DNA from: Bacteroidota bacterium
GTDB taxonomy: Bacteria; Bacteroidota; Bacteroidia; Chitinophagales; Chitinophagaceae
DNA: 33,000 nucleotides
Assembly (NCBI GenBank): GCA_005884665.1
Contig: VBAT01000049.1
Coordinates: 8,253 to 41,252 of the forward strand
Direction: 5' to 3'
A program made the translations under genes and the position numbers. Below, one piece after another: positions 30,496 through 33,000 of this stretch; position 1 is the first letter of the stretch; each line of letters starts with the position of its first letter. A model generated the notes under the pieces. The model was not told the DNA's origin and made no database searches. It worked only from the letters and a program-made list of their open reading frames with translations.

Positions 30496-31323
30496 ATGAC
30501 AACCGGTGAATCCAATGGCTCCCCTTCCCATGCAGAGCCCATACTTGCAGTGCCTAATGTAATGAACACCGTTCAGTACTGGCATGAAGTGCTGGGCTTT
30601 CCCGACAAATGGACCTGGGGCGAACCTCCCAACTACGGAGGCGTTGCCTGGCATGGCGCTTTTATACAGTTCTCACAGGATCCTGCACTCGCGGCGGTCT
30701 CCAGGGGCAACTCAATTTTTATAAGGGTAAAAAACCTCGAAGCGATGTATGCCTTCCATCAAAAGCAACATGCCGAAATAGTCGAACCCCTGGAAAATAA
30801 ACCCTGGGGAATGGCGGGATACACTGTTCGCGAGATCAACGGTTATTATATTGTTTTTGCCGGTGCCACGATTTCGGACAAACATCAACAGTCAGAGGAA
30901 TTACCGTCCACTATAAAAATCATTCCCAGGACACCTTCAATAAAGGAGTACAAACTACTCGCAACCTCCGTTAACTGGACTTTATTTTTGGATGAACCGG
31001 TCGTAGAAAAATTGCTTCAGGCGCCATTATTTGCAGTTGTGGCAGAAGACACATCCTGCCATCAGGTAGTAGGCTGTGCATTGCTGCTTGGCGATCATGC
31101 GAGTTTTTATTATGTAAAAGACGTCATCGTGGATCCAGGCTGGCAATCCAAACATGTAGGAACTGCTCTCATGAAAGCACTCATGGATTGGTTGAATGCG
31201 AATGGTGCAGTCAATGGATTTGTGACTCTCATTACCGGGGAAACCCTGGCCTCATTTTATCAGCAATTTGGATTTGCGCCGGCATTCGGAATGGTGACGC
31301 ATATTCGGCCAAAAAAAAGTTGA
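30496..31323 (+). CDS. Fusion of a VOC/glyoxalase-like domain and a GNAT acetyltransferase domain
   Basis: A 275-residue cytoplasmic protein with two domains. Residues about 14-125 have the VOC (glyoxalase/bleomycin-resistance-like) pattern: EPILAVPNVMNTVQYWHEVLGFPDKW, GGVAWHGAFIQFSQDP, the RVKNLEAMYAFHQK helix and the ending GYTVREINGYYIVFAG. Residues about 145-272 are a GNAT domain: FAVVAEDTSCHQVVGCALLLGDHASFYYVKDVIVDPGWQSKHVGTALMKALMDWL, where the QSKHVGTAL loop is the acetyl-CoA site. Both domains are typical of small-molecule resistance or detoxification enzymes. Substrate is unknown. The gene has no obvious operon partner; a small membrane protein follows. Confidence 0.88.
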   Translation: MTTGESNGSPSHAEPILAVPNVMNTVQYWHEVLGFPDKWTWGEPPNYGGVAWHGAFIQFSQDPALAAVSRGNSIFIRVKNLEAMYAFHQKQHAEIVEPLENKPWGMAGYTVREINGYYIVFAGATISDKHQQSEELPSTIKIIPRTPSIKEYKLLATSVNWTLFLDEPVVEKLLQAPLFAVVAEDTSCHQVVGCALLLGDHASFYYVKDVIVDPGWQSKHVGTALMKALMDWLNANGAVNGFVTLITGETLASFYQQFGFAPAFGMVTHIRPKKS

Positions 31324-31405
31324 ACCATTTAAAACAAAATGAACCGGGATCTTCAACTGTTATGAATAAGCTTCCTTGGATATTAATCGTAGTTTTATCA
31401 CGGGT

Positions 31406-31729
31406 ATGATTATTTTATTACTGCCCGACAACTCTCCCCCTGCGATAAGACTGAATGAACAACATGGCCCTTCCTTTGTTGACCTGGCTGGCTTATCATT
31501 GATATTGCTGAGTTGGCTTGTGGCATGCGCCGTAGTTATTTACCGTTGGCGAAGAGTGACCGGCAAATTTGGTTCTGTAAACGCTTATTTAGCAGTCGTT
31601 CTTTATTTGCTTTCGCTTTCAGGCATCGGGGTTGCCCTGGCAATTCCAGCCGATTTATTGCTATGGTCCTCTGCCATTGCTGCTTTCCTCATAAATATCG
31701 CATTGGTGATCGCCGCTTTTACCGGGTAA
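31406..31729 (+). CDS. Small membrane protein, N-terminus probably frameshifted
   Basis: A protein of about 107 residues from the ATG at 31406 (or about 117 from a TTG at 31376), with two or three membrane helices: LAGLSLILLSWLVACAVVIYRW, VNAYLAVVLYLLSLSGIGVALAI and LLLWSSAIAAFLINIALVIAAF. I do not recognise the family. A different frame begins with a good start, ATG at 31362, coding MNKLPWILIVVLSR before a stop at 31407. Its hydrophobic run continues naturally into GMIILLLPDNSPP of the present frame, if one base is added in the G run at 31402-31404. So the intact protein may start at 31362 with a 1-base loss here. The upstream VOC-GNAT gene ends 38 bases before that ATG. Confidence 0.6.
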   Translation: MIILLLPDNSPPAIRLNEQHGPSFVDLAGLSLILLSWLVACAVVIYRWRRVTGKFGSVNAYLAVVLYLLSLSGIGVALAIPADLLLWSSAIAAFLINIALVIAAFTG

Positions 31730-31802
31730 TTGGTTAATCCATTAATTTGTTAAGTCGTTTGAACCAGTCCACCAATGATCGTTTGACAAATAACGATAGC
31801 CT

Positions 31803-33000
31803 TTAAAAAATTGTATTGATACCTACCTGGAATATCTTCGACTCTTTTGCTATGCCGTAGCTAAATGTCAGCGATAGTGCATTGAAAGGTGCAAACAGGA
31901 AAGCCGGGCCATAACTGGTATGAAGAGTAGTTGAATTTTCACCTGGCATCCAAACCCTGCCATCATCAAAGAATAACATAAACCCGGCTTTAGCATTCAA
32001 CCAATGCGTTCTTATATTGGTTATGTAGCGCAGCTCATTGTTATTAAAGAAAGCGGATTGGCCCCAAAACCGTTGCCACCTGTAGCCACGTAAATTGATA
32101 GCTCCACCAATAACCGAGTGCTCGTAGAATCTTGCCGAATACAATACTGCATCTTTGCAAAGGATTGTTGTACCGCCTGCATGGACCGCCACTGAAAATT
32201 TTCCGCCAAGTGGAAGATAAAATTGCAGCTTCGCCAGGTATTTTTGAAAGTATTCACCCCTCGTAATGTTCCTGAATACAGAAGCATTCGTCAGGAAAGA
32301 AATACCGCGTGTCGGTACTAGCGAATCGTTCACATTCAAAAAACTGTATGACGCCTGTATACCGGCATAGTTGTTATTTTCGAATGCAGTTCTATCCTCA
32401 CGGAAAAGCGCTGTGACATAACGATCCTTATCGTCAATGATCTTCACACACTGGAAAAAGCCGCCGATAGAGACAGTGCTTCTTCCAAATTGCCGGTTGA
32501 TGCCTGCAGAAGCATACCATTCTCTTGTACGCAACTGGTAAAAATTACGGTGATAGACAGGGATCATGGTCTCATTGCCAAGACCAAAGAAGTTTGTCCA
32601 GCGGATAGCGTCAAAATTTCCGTTTAAAGAAAGATTCCAGTGATGGATAAGGTTAGGAAATTCTCCCGTATATCCCAGGCTGACAGATTTTTGGGAAAGC
32701 GAATAATGCAAGTCGATGAAATGCCTGGCGGCAAAAGGGAGTCGTTTCCATTTATACCGGAGGATTTTATAACCGATGCCAACATATACCTGGTCCTCGT
32801 CGGTAAATGAGATCGATGGCATAAGCCCGCGCTTGTTGATCTCGTGGCCGTAATAATTAAATACATGAATAGTTGTATCCGATGAAAGATGAAGCCGTGT
32901 ACGGTTCACCTGCAGTGAATTGTCTTTATTGTCGTAGATAAAGATCTTCCCACTACCCGGCTCCTGGATAATAGAATCCCTATCCGGGCCGCCAATGATG
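31803..33000 (-). CDS. Omp85/BamA-like surface-antigen barrel protein, C-terminal part, cut by window edge
   Basis: The C-terminal 399 residues of a larger outer-membrane protein on the minus strand. The open frame continues to the window edge (IIGGPDRDSIIQEPGSGKIF...), so the start is outside. Most of the visible part is a 16-strand Omp85-type barrel. Features are repeated aromatic-rich strands (FIDLHYSLSQKSVSLGYTGEF), the plug-type RGYRW motif near GGAINLRGYRWQRFWG, the LRYITNIRTHWLNAKAGFMLFFDDG strand and the terminal aromatic IFQVGINTIF. In Bacteroidota such barrels are often fused to a metallophosphoesterase or a POTRA region; which applies here is not visible. The short linker that is visible, ending QVNRTRLHLSSDTTIHV, would separate that domain from the barrel. 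The next gene converges on it. Confidence 0.82.
   Translation of the reverse strand, partial: IIGGPDRDSIIQEPGSGKIFIYDNKDNSLQVNRTRLHLSSDTTIHVFNYYGHEINKRGLMPSISFTDEDQVYVGIGYKILRYKWKRLPFAARHFIDLHYSLSQKSVSLGYTGEFPNLIHHWNLSLNGNFDAIRWTNFFGLGNETMIPVYHRNFYQLRTREWYASAGINRQFGRSTVSIGGFFQCVKIIDDKDRYVTALFREDRTAFENNNYAGIQASYSFLNVNDSLVPTRGISFLTNASVFRNITRGEYFQKYLAKLQFYLPLGGKFSVAVHAGGTTILCKDAVLYSARFYEHSVIGGAINLRGYRWQRFWGQSAFFNNNELRYITNIRTHWLNAKAGFMLFFDDGRVWMPGENSTTLHTSYGPAFLFAPFNALSLTFSYGIAKESKIFQVGINTIF

Overview
The window looks like chromosomal DNA of a Bacteroidota bacterium, most likely of the Chitinophagaceae type. The evidence is a short primary sigma factor without the long N-terminal region, promoters of the Bacteroidota form (TTTG, 19 bases, TAnnTTTG), a long-form Lgt, an IF-3 with a Gly/Phe/Pro-rich head, Tat and lipoprotein signals of Bacteroidota style, and intergenic palindromic repeats. 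No rRNA, tRNA, transposase, phage gene or CRISPR array was seen. This is mostly core and ordinary accessory chromosome rather than a mobile island.

Layout. 1-3400 (minus): a tripartite RND drug-efflux operon, TolC-like channel, then membrane-fusion lipoprotein, then AcrB-like pump (cut by the window edge). 3600-6500 (minus): rpoD, lgt and a bacilliredoxin. 6660-9400: an Hsp20 chaperone, an unrecognised secreted protein, an NTF2-like secreted protein and a small Tyr/Arg-rich lipoprotein. 9550-11760: biosynthetic arginine decarboxylase and a PepSY-like exported protein. 11930-18515 (minus): the translation cluster thrS, infC, rpmI, rplT, split by a large secreted zinc metallopeptidase gene between infC and rpmI; rpmI-rplT has its own consensus promoter and a leader of about 150 bases. 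18727-20716 (plus): two tandem paralogous secreted proteins. 20754-23339 (minus): an M28 aminopeptidase-type protein and a DUF3347 membrane-anchored protein. 23529-25537 (plus): an ABC-F ATPase broken by a 17-bp tandem duplication. 25595-28492 (minus): a formimidoylglutamase-like ureohydrolase and bifunctional FtcD, the end of histidine degradation. 28696-31729 (plus): an outer-membrane barrel, a Tat-exported DsrE-like protein, a VOC-GNAT fusion and a small membrane protein. 31803-33000 (minus): the C-terminal barrel of an Omp85-like protein, cut by the window edge.

Systems view. The genes form several short housekeeping units rather than one system: multidrug efflux, envelope lipoprotein maturation, translation, polyamine synthesis (arginine to agmatine) and histidine catabolism. 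Intergenic DNA is rich in structure: hairpins lie between several convergent gene pairs, inverted repeats recur between genes, and a 9-bp tandem repeat arranged as two opposed arms runs up to the ABC-F start codon.

The most unusual points are the ABC-F frameshift, whose two duplicate copies differ only by synonymous changes, the 9-bp-period hairpin in front of it, the metallopeptidase inside the translation cluster, and the tandem paralog pair with a conserved C-terminal domain. I did not find a convincing new multi-gene system. All family names come from reading motifs; no database search was run.
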